From contig JAETXT010000001.1 in NCBI GenBank assembly GCA_019188255.1, forward strand, positions 4,588,001 to 4,652,000: a DNA stretch of 64,000 bases, written 5' to 3'. Shown here piece after piece: positions 22,510 to 33,600 of this stretch; position 1 is the stretch's first letter, and each line of letters starts with the position of its first letter. The notes under the pieces are model-generated. The model had not been told where the DNA came from and searched no databases. It saw nothing but the letters and a program-made list of their open reading frames with translations. The position numbers and the translations under genes are program-made. This stretch comes from Verticillium longisporum (lineage: Eukaryota; Ascomycota; Sordariomycetes; Glomerellales; Plectosphaerellaceae).

Positions 22510-23020
22510 GAGCAACCAGCTGCAAGTGCCAAATCTCTTCTCCTTCCTCGAAGCTGGGGGGTGTGATTGCGAAGGGGCAAGGCGCCAGGGGGCGAGGAGG
22601 TCCTGGCGATCATAAATATACCGATGCGTGAGCTCTTTGTTTTTACCTTTTTCTGTTTTTCTGGTGTGGCGGCATTCTAGGGGAGCGACTGGTTTGTTTG
22701 TATGAGAGTTATGGAGCTGAATATGCACCGTATGGTGGAGGTTGTCGAAGGAGAGATGCAACCTGCCCTGTCTTTTTTTCTTTCCTTTTTTTGCGATATG
22801 CATTATGACCGCGACCCGGATTGGCTCGTCGTCTGTCTTCTTCCGCAGGGGGGTGATGGATTTACGGCCTCGCTGGCCGGTTCCCTACCACCCGGCGCTT
22901 GTTTCGTGATAGGCAGTTGTAATTAGAGCGGCTTTGCGAGAGCCAAAGGAATTGACTCGCGTGTCGTCTGATGTACAATCAAAGCAGCACTGATGTGACG
23001 AAGACGCACGGTTTGTGTTT
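22510..23020. other. Convergent intergenic region
   Basis: 3' flanks of VAC8 (plus) and the IMP1-like gene (minus). Contains several T-rich stretches, such as TTTTTTTCTTTCC near 22773, fitting 3' UTR or polyadenylation regions. Nothing else was recognised. Confidence 0.5.
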
Positions 23021-23605
23021 TCACTGTGATTCATCTAAAGGGTTCTCTATCCATTCCGCTTCCTTCAAAGGTAACACCTTGGCTATGACCTTGCCGTGTA
23101 TAGATGCGAGGGGCAGTGGTCCAAAGGTCCTCGAGTCTCGCGAACTGGGCAGGTTATCGCCAACGATCCAACAGTGGCCTTCCGGAACCTGTTGACCTGT
23201 CAGTAGATGCCGGGTCCAGAACCAGCGAAGCTCACCCACCTGCATCATGTAGGGCTCGGCGCCTTCGGCCACGGGCGCCCCCGGCGTGTGCATGAGGATG
23301 TAGTCGCCCGGCATGCCGATGACGCGCTTGATGCCGCGGCTGTTGCGGAAGATGGGGATGCTGTACTCGACGAGGTCGCCGACGCGGATGCCGCGGCCGC
23401 GGCGGTGGTGGTGCGAGATGAGAAAGTGGTCGCCAAAGATGGAAAAGGTGGGGAGCATGGAGGCGCCCTGGGCGGGGCCGGTGCGGTAGCCGTAGTCTAT
23501 GAGGAGGTGGGCGGCGGCGAGGGCCTTGAAGGTGCCGAGGAAGAGGAGGAGGGAGTTGCGGCCGGGTTGGCGCGCGGCGAAGCGGGCGAAGGGGCCGGGG
23601 GCCAT
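23021..23605 (-). CDS. IMP1: Mitochondrial inner membrane peptidase subunit 1
   Basis: S26-family signal peptidase of the mitochondrial inner membrane that trims intermembrane-space sorting signals, about 177 residues. Exons (minus strand) 23605-23240 and 23188-23021; the 51-nt intron has a CTGAC branch site and no stop, so unspliced reading stays open. Residues ~17-37 form the membrane anchor. Box B is QGASMLPTF with the catalytic Ser49; box D is GIKRVIGMPGDY with the general-base Lys93; box E is GDNLPSSRDSRTFGPL. This spacing and the small size fit IMP1/IMP2 rather than ER signal peptidase; IMP1 is the better match from memory. It shares a short divergent promoter with the mitochondrial IF3 gene. 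Confidence 0.9.
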   Translation of the reverse strand: MAPGPFARFAARQPGRNSLLLFLGTFKALAAAHLLIDYGYRTGPAQGASMLPTFSIFGDHFLISHHHRRGRGIRVGDLVEYSIPIFRNSRGIKRVIGMPGDYILMHTPGAPVAEGAEPYMMQVGELRWFWTRHLLTGQQVPEGHCWIVGDNLPSSRDSRTFGPLPLASIHGKVIAKVLPLKEAEWIENPLDESQ

Positions 23606-23953
23606 GGTTGCGGGGTTTACATGCTCGGGCTGCGCGAGGTTTGCCTGGATGGGCAAAGAGAGAGAGGGATGTGATGAAGGTGATCCTGACGAGCAGATGA
23701 GTGATGAGAGGGAGTTGAGGTCGAGGAGGGAGGGGAGCTTGGATCAGGAGAGCTTTTGCGATTGAGGACTCTGACTGGTTCGGACGGGTGGTTTCAGGGT
23801 CCACTCTGACGTTAGGAGCCTCCGACGAGTGCAATGGGCCACGGAGCTTCAGAGAATCTTTAACTTCCCAGCCCTGAACTTCATTGCTGGACCACGTTCA
23901 TTAATCCTGCGCATCCTCCATTCCTGACTCAGCTGCGACAGGCTTTCGACGAC
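23606..23953. promoter_or_regulatory. Short divergent promoter (IMP1 / mtIF3)
   Basis: Only 348 bp separate the start codons of two divergently transcribed mitochondrial genes, so they probably share regulatory sequence. No canonical TATA box is visible. Confidence 0.5.
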
Positions 23954-24877
23954 ATGAAGACAGCCAGATGTGTCTACAACAGCCAATCCGCCCTTTACCG
24001 GGTTTTCGTGTCTCCCCTTGAGTCTCTTCAATCAAAACTGGCATCACGAAGCCTCGCGCTCGCCAGCGCCCATGCTCGCAAGAACGGGTCACCTCCGATT
24101 ACGCGACCATCAGCTATCCGCACTCTATCTACGACACGCTTCCTCTCGGCGCCTCCCCGTCCCGCAGGCCCGACAGGCCCCGGCGGCCGTCGCGGCAAGG
24201 TGGCCCCCGACCGTCTCCCGCAAGACCTCGAGATCAAGGACAAGAAGATCATGCTCGTCGACGACGCCACAGGCATCAAGGGCCCCTTTCTGACGCGCGC
24301 CATCATCGAAGACCTCGAGGAGGGCTACTCGCTCCGCATGATCAAGGCCGCGACCCCGCCGGACCCGAAGAAGCCCAGCGCCGACGGGCAGGCGGCCAAG
24401 GCACGGCCCGCGCGGGCGGAGGTGCCGTTCGCCCTGTGCAGGATCGTGCACGCGCAGGAGGAGAGGCTGCGGCTGCTGGCGCAGGCGAAGGAGAAGAAGG
24501 CGCGCGAGAGGCAGGCGGGCAAGCTCAAGGAGATTGAGCTCAACTGGGCCATTGCGGCGAATGACCTCGCCATCCGTATGGGCAAGCTCAAGGACTTCCT
24601 CGGCAAGGGGTGGCGGGTGGACGTGACGCTGGCGAAGAAGAAGGGCTCCAGGAAGGCGACGCAGGAGGAGATCGCGGCCGTCGTCAAGGCTGTCGGGGCG
24701 GCGGTGGCCGAGGTGCCGGGGGCCAGGGAGAGGAAGGCGAGAGAAGGCGAGCTGGGCAAGTCATTCCGTATCTATGTCGAAGGTGTGGCACCGAAGGAGG
24801 AGGTCAAGGTCAAGGGCAAGGCGAAGGCAGAGGCGGAGGCTACCCCTAAGGAAGCTCAGGAAGGCGCTGAGAGCTAA
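23954..24877 (+). CDS. Mitochondrial translation initiation factor IF-3
   Basis: Single-exon gene for a 307-residue protein. The first ~60 residues are rich in Arg, Ser and Ala with few acids, as expected of a mitochondrial targeting peptide. The IF-3 N domain follows (DLEIKDKKIMLVDDATGIKGPF). A charged helical linker (EERLRLLAQAKEKKARERQ) leads to the IF-3 C domain with KEIELNWAIAANDLAIRMGKLKDFLGKGWRVDVTL, matching the fungal mtIF3 pattern. IF-3 keeps ribosomal subunits apart and checks start-codon pairing on the mitochondrial small subunit. The C-terminal ~30 residues are a Lys/Glu/Ala tail. The sequence is weakly conserved between fungi, so the call rests on domain order and the helix around LNWAI. 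It lies beside the initiator tRNA gene. Confidence 0.82.
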   Translation: MKTARCVYNSQSALYRVFVSPLESLQSKLASRSLALASAHARKNGSPPITRPSAIRTLSTTRFLSAPPRPAGPTGPGGRRGKVAPDRLPQDLEIKDKKIMLVDDATGIKGPFLTRAIIEDLEEGYSLRMIKAATPPDPKKPSADGQAAKARPARAEVPFALCRIVHAQEERLRLLAQAKEKKARERQAGKLKEIELNWAIAANDLAIRMGKLKDFLGKGWRVDVTLAKKKGSRKATQEEIAAVVKAVGAAVAEVPGARERKAREGELGKSFRIYVEGVAPKEEVKVKGKAKAEAEATPKEAQEGAES

Positions 24878-25055
24878 GAGACATTCCCTTTGGCCGCGTC
24901 AACAGATGGAGATACCTTGGAAATATATTGCGACTTTGAGGATACTCTTTCTACCATGTGAACCATATCTGCAGCAGCGTCAAGCTGCCTGGCATCCTTT
25001 GACATGGTTCTGACGGGCTATGAGCCTGGACTGTCGATGACTAATCATCCAACAA

Positions 25056-25127
25056 AGCAACTTGGCGCAGCGGAAGCGCGCCGGGCTCATAACCCGGAGG
25101 TCGGACGATCGAAACGTCCAGTTGCTA
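25056..25127 (+). tRNA. Initiator tRNA-Met (CAT anticodon)
   Basis: A complete 72-base cloverleaf without intron. The acceptor stem is AGCAACT/AGTTGCT followed by discriminator A; the D stem is GCGC/GCGC; the anticodon stem is CCGGG/CCCGG around loop CTCATAA with anticodon CAT; the T stem is GGACG/CGTCC. Features specific to eukaryotic initiators are all present: an A1:T72 terminal pair, three consecutive G:C pairs at the base of the anticodon stem, and a T loop reading ATCGAAA (A54 and A60) in place of TTCRA. It is therefore the initiator and not the elongator methionine tRNA. A TTTT terminator follows. Confidence 0.96.
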
Positions 25128-25136
25128 AGATAAATC

Positions 25137-25140
25137 TTTT
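25137..25140 (+). terminator. RNA polymerase III terminator
   Basis: Four Ts nine bases past the end of the initiator tRNA gene, a standard Pol III stop. Confidence 0.75.
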
Positions 25141-26246
25141 GCATTTTCCCTTTGATCTCTTTTGTTGCGTCTTTTCCCAGGGCTCATCGTTCCTCACGAA
25201 GTGAAGATGCTTCTCACCTTTGTGCTCATGTTCTTTTGGTATTTGTTTCGTCATCGATGAGTTTTTGACCTTTTTCTCTGGTCAACATCTTCCCAATCAA
25301 AATCACAGCATTGTTGTCCGCATCGCAGGATTCTGGTGCTATGTGTTCCATCTACTGGTAGATTAGTCGTGCTCATGTTCTGTTGTTCAGGCAACCGACG
25401 ACCAAGGGTACTTGAGTTGCGGCCGCGCTGCGCAGTCACACTTTGATCTTGCAAGGTCAACCAATTCAAGGGCATTTCTTCTCAGCTACATGAGCCGACT
25501 TGAGCTGCGTATCCTTGAAAGTTGCACCTTATTCTAGTGTCACAACCCAGAAGCCGTCCTTCCTCTTCAGCTACAGTTCATGGCTGGCCACAACGAGTGA
25601 GTCTTATGCTGGGTCAACAGTACTGATATTCTCAAGTTTAAGGCTCAGTAGAAGGTTAGCCCCCACGCTTGGAGCTGCGCACGCAGCCAACAGAAAGTGG
25701 GAGTTGATTACACAATGATGGAAAAACAGACTACAGAGCCAAAACTAAAGGGCATAATGAGACCTTTTCGCTCGAGATTTGAGTTCCATATCCATGAACG
25801 AGGGTTTCAAGCATCAGAAGTGACCCTGGCGTAGGTGTGCAAGGTGAGGTCACGGCGGCTGTGAAGCTGCCCACTAGCGGCCCCACCAACGCGGGGTCCT
25901 TGATGCACTTGTTCCCCCCTCCCACCAGCAAAAGCATTGGGTGCGACAAATCCATGTGACTCAGCCTTCAATTTTCCGAATTCAGCTCGACAACCATCTT
26001 CTCGACGCTCCAGCGCGACAATACAACGCCTCGCGAAGCTCTCGTAACTTCTTGGATCGCCTGAACCTACGACTAGACTTGTACAGCTTGTACGGAAAGA
26101 CGTTATTTTCCTCCATCGGGCCCTTTTAGCGAGCACACCACACCTTGGGCGACTTCCTCTGGAACCCCTCGCTTTCTCCCATCGACGCATACCTCCTCGA
26201 CGCAACGACAGCTCTAGAGTGCAGCGCACCGTCAGACACAAAAAAT
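25141..26246. other. Intergenic region upstream of eIF2B delta
   Basis: About 1.1 kb with no supported gene. The last ~250 bp before the eIF2B delta start are probably its leader. Open frames on the minus strand here run on from the antisense of the eIF2B delta gene. No upstream-ORF structure could be established. Confidence 0.45.
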
Positions 26247-27723
26247 ATGGCGACCGAGGGGGAGAATGCGCCCGGCGCTCCGCAAAACGAGATTGCGACT
26301 GCTGCTGTCGCGGTTGAGCAACCGAAGGAAACACCAAAGGAGACATCCGCCGCCAAACCTGCCAAGAGCGGCAAGGACTCGAAGGGCACAGGAGCCCCGG
26401 CGGCAGAGGGCGAGAAGAAGCTTTCGGGCGCGGAATTGAAGGCAAAGGCCAAAGCCGAGAAGCAGGCAAGGAGAGCCCAGCAAAAAGCAGCACAGCCAGC
26501 AGCTGCTCCTTCCGGTGGGCCTGGAGGCCAGCAAGCACAGGTGGGCGGCGACGCGAAGGGCGGAAAATCAAAGCAGAAGCAGGACGGGCCCCAGGCCGCC
26601 GGCGGAGCGGGCGCGCGAGGGCAGCAGACGAAACAGGCCGCCGTCGTGGTGCCTGTCGTGAAGGAGGTCAAGCCGACGATACCAGAAAGCTACAGCCACC
26701 TGTCTGTGGCCTAGAGGACACCACTGACCCATGCCGATAAGGACGTGCATCCGGCCATGCTGTTGCTCGGTCAGCAAATGGCCGCTTTTGCTGTGAGCGA
26801 CAGTACGGCGCGGCTGGAGGCCACGCTGCTTGCCTTCAAGAAGGTAAGGCGCCGGTTTGTGCCATATTGAATGATACATCACCATGCTGACACGCCTATG
26901 CAGGTCATCGACTCGTATGCGACGCCTCAGGGCAACACCTTCTCCAGACATTTCACCTCCCACATTCTCAACCCGCAGGTTGAGTATCTGTCAGCATGTC
27001 GGCCCATGTGCTTCTCCATGGGCAATGCCGTCCGTTGGCTCAAGCTCCAGATCAGCAAGATCGACATTGACCTCCCCGATTACGAGGCACGCAAGCTTCT
27101 GCACGAGTCCATCGACAACTTCCTCCGCGAGCGTGTTCACCTCGCCGACGAAGTCATTATCGAGACGGCCGCCGCCCTCATCACGGATGGCGAGACGATT
27201 CTCACCTATGCTCATCATCCTCTTGTTCAACGCGCCTTCCGCCACGCTCACGTTGAGCAGGGCAAACAGGTTACTGTCATAATTATTGACGATCCCTTTG
27301 AGCTCACGGGCAAAGAGCTTGCCAAGTCTCTTCGCGCAGACGGCCTCTCGGTCATCTACGTGCCCGGTCTCAACGCCCTGCGCGCTCATCTCGCCAACAC
27401 GGACATGGTGCTTGTTGGTGCTGAGGCCATGTTCAGCAACGGCGCCATGTACGCGAGGGCAGGAACATGCGATGTGGCGATCGCAGCGCAAGATCTCGGC
27501 GTCCAGGTCGTCGGTCTGTCGGAGACGATTAACTTTACCGAGAGGGTGGCGATGGACTCACTCTAGTACAACGAGATTGACCCCGTAAACAACTCGGAAC
27601 GACGGGTTCAGGCTGCTGTTTGACACGACGCAGGATAAGCATGTTACGGCGGTGATCACAGAGCTGGGCAACACGGCGACATCTTCTGTGGCTGCCATTT
27701 TGCGAAAGCTGGAGGAATTGTAA
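26247..27723 (+). CDS. GCD2: eIF2B delta subunit (GCD2), disrupted reading frame
   Basis: Regulatory subunit of eIF2B, the GDP/GTP exchange factor that recycles eIF2 for delivery of initiator Met-tRNA. Exon 1 26247-26843, intron 26844-26903 with a GCTGAC branch, exon 2 26904-27723. The N-terminal ~150 residues are a Lys/Ala/Gln-rich disordered extension. The conserved core runs from THADKDVHP through RHFTSHILNPQVEYL, ARPMCFSMGNA-like and VGAEAMFSNGAMYARAGTCD to SETINFTERV. Reading is broken three ways: TAG at 26712-26714 just before the core, TAG at 27564-27566 (in DSL-stop-YNEIDP), and a frame change at 27596-27606. There two missing Gs would restore a GFRLLFDTTQ continuation ending at the TAA at 27721. 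eIF2B delta is essential in yeast, so sequence error or a second intact copy elsewhere is likely. Confidence 0.85.
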
Positions 27724-28146
27724 GGACGGGGATACGATGCATTGGAGGCGTTGGGGGATGCTGTGTTGGTGGTGATAGCTAGGCCAACCTGTCTGGAGTT
27801 CGATAGGTCTCCAGCCGTCTGGCGGAATATCCAGATGCCCAATTGACCGCTGTCGGGGGGGTTGACCCCTTTGACACTTGATTTCTTTTCCAGTTTGAAC
27901 ATGTGTAAAAGGTCGTTCCCTCTCGGTGCCCATCCATAACATTCGAAGCCACTTAGGAAGTCAACATCGTGCTGCAGTTCGTTCAAAGATTCAATTCCAC
28001 ACCCCAGAGCCATATTTACACTCGCCGCTGCCATTGGGCCGACGAGATGATTGATCCGTCAAGCGGCGTTGCCTGCCGTGCGGCATGTTTTCCACCACAC
28101 AAAAAAATTCACTTCGATCGTCGCTCCCTCACCTTCGACCTGCTAC
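27724..28146. other. Convergent intergenic region
   Basis: 3' flanks of the eIF2B delta gene and the small putative complex I gene. No feature recognised. Confidence 0.45.
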
Positions 28147-28536
28147 TCAAACAGACTGTGCCGCGCCCGAGGGAGCCTCGACCTCCTTCTCCGCCCTGCG
28201 CGCGCGCTTCTCGAGAAGCACGGCCTTGCGCTCCGTCAGCGTGGCCGTCTGCCTGTCGTCGACGCCCTGGAGCCAGTATCCGAAGGCGCCGCCGGCGGCC
28301 GTGTAGATGGGGTAAGGCCAGAGGGTCTTGCGGGTGAAGAAGGGGCGCATCTCGATGCCCATCTGCCAGAAGCGGACGGCGAAGCCTGCGGGTTCCGGGT
28401 TAGTAGCTGCTCTGGCGGGAGGTGCGGATGGGGAGGCGTGGGTTGCGGGATCCAGCGAAAGGGACAGGGCGTGTTTGAGGAGTCTGGGTTATTGTGACGC
28501 ACCGAAGCCGGACCAGAAGAGGATGCGGGAGACCAT
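28147..28536 (-). CDS. Small membrane protein, putative complex I accessory subunit
   Basis: A 90-residue protein from two exons (minus strand): 28536-28503 and 28385-28147. The 117-nt intron has a perfect CTACTAAC branch site and the phase agrees. The N-terminus (MVSRILFWSGFGFAVRFWQ) and the stretch TLWPYPIYTAAGGAFGYWL are hydrophobic, with the second a likely membrane helix. The tail is a charged helix rich in Glu, Arg and Lys. From memory it resembles a family of small fungal proteins annotated as NADH:ubiquinone oxidoreductase accessory subunits of roughly 6.6-14 kDa. I am not certain which subunit, so the role in respiration is an inference supported by the neighbouring mitochondrial genes. 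Confidence 0.7.
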
Positions 28537-30607
28537 GATGGGCCTTTGTATAGGCGTTGTGTGTTGATTCGGAGGCGGCGAGCTGGAGGGGATTGGATCT
28601 CGATTGGGAGGGCGCGAGTGTCGCCGGCTGCGGTCGGGGTGGGTGGTTTCGTGCGTTGGTGGTCGCGGGTATGATGGTGAGGTTCGATTGAGCTTGGGTC
28701 GATTGGCCTGTGGTTCCTCGGCGGAGCTGCGCGAAAAGTGTTTTTCCAGGGTGGCAGCTGTATATGCCTTGACCGAGATGGGTTCGGTGAAGGGGAAAGT
28801 GGGCCTGATTGGCGAATGAGAAGGGGGTGAAATCAAATTCTCCGAGTGGGCATGGACCTCCAAAGCTCGGTCAACTCTCGGTATCCCGAGGTTGCTTCAT
28901 CCCGGCCGCGGATTGCGGTAACTGCGTCCATCGCGAGACTGTCGTGGGCATGATGGTTATTTGATATTTTGACGCGTTTTTTATTTCTCTGAGCGTGGTG
29001 TGCTTCAGTTCGTAATCGATGCAAGATCCAATTCCGAGTCAAGGCTTGTGATAGTGTATTTAATAAAAACGCTGCAGACGAAGTTTCTTACTTTACAAGA
29101 ACTAATGCTTTGAATGACACAAGTATTCTATTTTTAAAGAAAAACCTCCCGCTCAGGGCTTCAATATCATGTATGCTGCCACAAAACTGAGGTGGTGGAG
29201 TGCCCCGTCACACAGGTACCGAAAAATGTTCCCAGAAAACAAGCCAGATACTTGAAATCCCAAGTATAAAATCAGGCGTAACATGTTTACACACGCACTT
29301 ATTACGACGATGCCTGTCTCGTCTATTCTCTGTGATTTACGCATGAAGGTGGTCTTGTCCTGGTCCGAATGCGTGATTTGTCGTGCAGGCCCATTGGGTG
29401 TATCAGTCAGTTCTCAAGATCAATGAGTTGAGTGCCGCCAGAATTCAGCCGAGGTAGAGTTGATCCAAAGATGGTGCACTCGTATGGAGTAACAGTTCCA
29501 TACTCTGGGCCCTGCGACAAGTAGCATGCATAATTCGAAGGTTGGCTGGATAATACACTTCGTTATACAAACCCAAAAGCGTGATGGCCAATGTACAGAG
29601 GAGTTCCTGCACCTTGGTCTTCATTGCCGGCCGAAAGGATCTTTGCACCACTGTTGTGGTGACATCGCATGCTGCCGCTGCAGGTGAACGTCTTACGCTG
29701 CATCATCGGCATGCCTCTTAACGTGCCACAGCAGGTTTGCTCATTGGTACTTCCCAGACATGGTGCGGCACAGGGCGTCTGGGCAGGTGAGTCTGGATGC
29801 GACCTAGCAGCAGGATTTCCCAAGTAAATAGGCAGGTGAACCTGAGAATGGAAGGCAGCAGCATCAGAGGTGCTCTTTCCCCCCACATCCACACCCACAG
29901 GACTGTCTCTTGCCCACCCCTGCCTAACCCCGCACATCCACAGCGCAGCGCCAAGGACGTTACCCCACCTGCTGCACTTCCTTCCCGGGGAGCTCGGTCG
30001 CGCTGGGCGCGGCACAGGTGACCAGTGACGACTGTGCCAATGGTTGTATCCTCAGGGCAAGAATGTCCCTCCGTATACATCCAGTACTACTACCTAGGTA
30101 TCTCAGGCAGCCAGCTAACCCTCCCTTCCTTTCATCCAGGGCCACTCTCCTCCAAACACCATCCCATCCCAGCCGCGCCAGCTGCATCCTTCTCCAACGG
30201 TCGATCCCCCTTTGCGCCCACGGCACATATTCTGCCACATGATCCGTCCGATCGCGCTTCAGCGGCCCCGACGCCGTCACCTTTGAGCTTCAAAACGTCC
30301 TTCTGCCACGCGCGCCAGCCCAGGCACAAACCCCTCCTTGACTCCTTGTCCTTGGCTTGAGGGGTAATAGATCTGCCACTCGGATGACGAGGAGCTCTCC
30401 CTCGTGCGAACTCGAACTCAATCTCGTCCTAGACTCCTTCTTTCCTCCTTTCTCTTCCCCGTCTCCTTTCAGCCCCTCCTCAGTCGCTAGGTGTCATCGA
30501 TTTCCGTGCTCATTGACAACGACTTGCATGAACCACACATGAACGCCTCCGTCTCAGCTCGTCACTCTGGCTTCCTCAGCCTGGACGCCTGATCTTTGTA
30601 GTCCACC
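28537..30607. other. Divergent intergenic region
   Basis: Two kb between the small membrane protein gene (minus) and the transhydrogenase gene (plus). The part at 28.9-29.7 kb is comparatively A/T-rich; 29.9-30.5 kb is C/T-rich and is probably the transhydrogenase promoter and leader. No RNA gene or coding frame is supported. Confidence 0.5.
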
Positions 30608-33600
30608 ATGATATCGCTCACGCTTCTTCGGCCGGCAACGGCCCATGTCGTCTGCACTTTTTCTGCCACTGGAATTTTCGCCTCGCGATCGTGGCCCAAT
30701 GCTACGGGTAGGCCGGCGAACTCTGCTTTCGTGCCCGACTTGGTGTCCGCTTTTGTACTGATGTTCTCGCTACAGGTGCGAGTTTGCCTACGCCTCGATC
30801 TACCAGCATCCATAGCACCCATCCGACGCGCTGGAAGAGTACGTTGCGACCGAGTCGCACAACCGCGATTGTTCCAGCGCACGCGAAGCCTCTTCAACTC
30901 GTCCGCCATGCTTCTGTCGTGACAGGCACGCCTGCGCCTGAACAGGCAGCCGAACCGGAGCTGCCAGCCACTCACTCCGTTCCGTACAGTCAACTCACCG
31001 TCGGCGTCCCCAAAGAGATTTTCTTGAACGAACGCCGCGTCGCCCTCTCTCCTCAGAATGTTGCTTTGCTCCTCAAGAAGGGCTTCTCCAAGGTGCTCGT
31101 CGAGCGCGGCGCGGGCGCCGAGGCTGACTTCCTTGATGATGTCTACCGCGAAGCTGGTGCAACTCTTGTCGACTCGGCCAATGACGTCTGGACCGGCGCC
31201 GACGTGGTTCTCAAGGTCCGCAGCCCCCTACCTGCCGAGAACGAGGTCGTGATGCCCTCGCAACCTGTCATCTCGTTCTTCCAGCCCGCACAGAACAGGC
31301 CCATCGTCGAAAAGCTCGCTGCCCAGGAAGCGACGGCTTTCGCCATGGATCTTATTCCTCGCATCTCCCGTGCCCAAGTCTTCGATGCACTGAGCTCCAT
31401 GGCCAACATTGCTGGCTACAAAGCCGTTTTGGAGGCCTCGAACAATTTTGGCCGGTTCCTGACTGGTCAGGTCACCGCTGCTGGCAAGATCCCACCCTGC
31501 AAGGTCCTCGTCATCGGCGCTGGTGTCGCTGGCCTTAGTGCCATTGCAACCGCCAGGCGACTCGGTGCCGTTGTCCGAGGCTTTGATACTCGGCCAGCTG
31601 CTCGCGAGCAAGTCCAGTCACTAGGTGCGGAATTCATCGAGGTCGACTTTAAGGAAGACGGCTCTGGCGCTGGTGGCTATGCCAAGGAGATGTCCAAGGA
31701 ATTTATCGAGGCTGAAATGAAGCTATTCCACGAACAGGCTCGTGAAGTCGATATCATCATTACTACGGCCCTGATTCCCGGAAAGCCTGCCCCCAAGCTC
31801 ATCCTCAAGTCTATGCTTGAGCTGATGAAGCCTGGATCTGTTGTGGTTGATCTGGCTGCCGAGGCCGGAGGTAACTGTGAGAAGACGAAGCCCGGAGAGC
31901 TGACTGTCTACAAGGACGTCAAGATTATTGGTATGTCGACTAATGAACAAGGCGGTTTCCTCGTCACGATTGCTAATTCTTCCCAGGCTACACTGACCTG
32001 CCGTCGAGACTCCCTACCCAATCGTCTACGCTTTACTCGAACAACATTACCAAATTCTTGCTCTCAATGGCGCCAAAAGAGAAGGAATTTGAAATTGATC
32101 TTTCTGACGAAGTTGTTCGCGGTGCGATTGTCACCCAGAAGGGAGAGATTTTACCGCCACCTCCCAGGCCGGCTCCTCCCCCAGCACCGGCTCAAGCTGC
32201 CTCGCCCACGAAGGAAGCGGAGATCGTTGCAGTAACGCCCTTCCAGAAGACGTCCAGAGAGGTTGCTACTGTGACTGCTGGCATGGGAACTGCGCTGGCT
32301 CTTGGTACCGTCACAGGCCCACTCTTCATGAGCAACCTCTTCACCTTCTCGCTCGCCTCGCTCATCGGCTATCGCGTTGTATGGGGCGTGGCTCCGGCTT
32401 TGCACTCGCCGCTGATGAGTGTCACCAATGCCATTTCAGGTAATATGTGTCTCTGTCAAAAAAATGACAAGCGCTGACACCGGTCGCAGGAATGGTCGGC
32501 GTTGGTGGTCTTTTCGTGTTGGGCGGGGGCATCTTCCCACAGACCATCCCCCAGGTATTTGGTGCTCTGTCTGTCCTGCTAGCTTTCGTCAACATCTCGG
32601 GCGGCTTCGTCATTACGAAGCGAATGCTTGATATGTTCAAGCGACCAACAGACCCTCCCGAGTATCCCTGGTTGTATGCTGTGCCTGCTGCTGTCTTTGG
32701 CGGCGGCTTTGTCGCGGCTGCCGCAACTGGAGCTGCGGGTCTAGTTCAGGCCGGCTACATGGTCAGCTCTGTTTTGTGCATCAGCTCGCTGTCCTGCCTT
32801 GCCTCCCAGGCAACAGCTCGCATGGGCAACATACTTGGCATCCTCGGTGTAGGATCGGGTATCCTGGCGTCGTTGTACGCTGTTGGGTTTTCGCCTGATG
32901 TCTTGGCCCAATTCAGTGGTCTGGCAGCTATTGGAGGCCTTGCTGGCTTCTTGATTGGCAAGCGGATTACGCCTACCGGCCTCCCCAGACTGTTGCCGCT
33001 CTTCATTCAGTTGTTGGTCTAGCAGCTGTCCTGACATCTATCGGCAGCATCATGGGCCACATCGAAGCCGACATCTCCACACTTCCTCTCGTCACTGGTT
33101 ACCTTGGCGTGCTCATCGGTGGTATCACCTTCACAGGGTCTATTGTGGCCTTCATGAAGCTAGCTGGCAAGATGTCGTCGAAGCCTCTCATGCTTCCCGG
33201 ACGCCATCTGCTCAACTCTGGCATGCTCGCCACCAATGTCGCCACCATGGGTGCCTTTATAACAATGGCGCCTGGATCTCCCATGATAGCGGCGGCAGCT
33301 CTTGGTGCCAACACTCTGCTCTCGTTCATCAAGGGCTATACGACGACAGCAGCAGTTGGCGGTGCTGACATGCCAGTCATCATTACAGTACTGAACGCCT
33401 ATTCCGGCTTTGCTCTGGTTGCCGAGGGATTCATGCTCGATAACTCGCTGCTTACAACCGTTGGCGCGTTGATTGGCGTTTCAGGCTCCATTCTATCGTA
33501 CATCATGTGCGTGGCCATGAACCGATCTTTGACCAACGTGCTTTTCGGTGGTATTGCTTCAGCGCCGGCCAGCGAGTACAAGATTGAAGGCGCCATTACG

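Noticed and set aside
25807..26571. 254-codon frame antisense to the 5' part of the eIF2B delta gene
   Set aside because: Opposite strand of a low-complexity Lys/Ala/Gln-rich extension; no family pattern.
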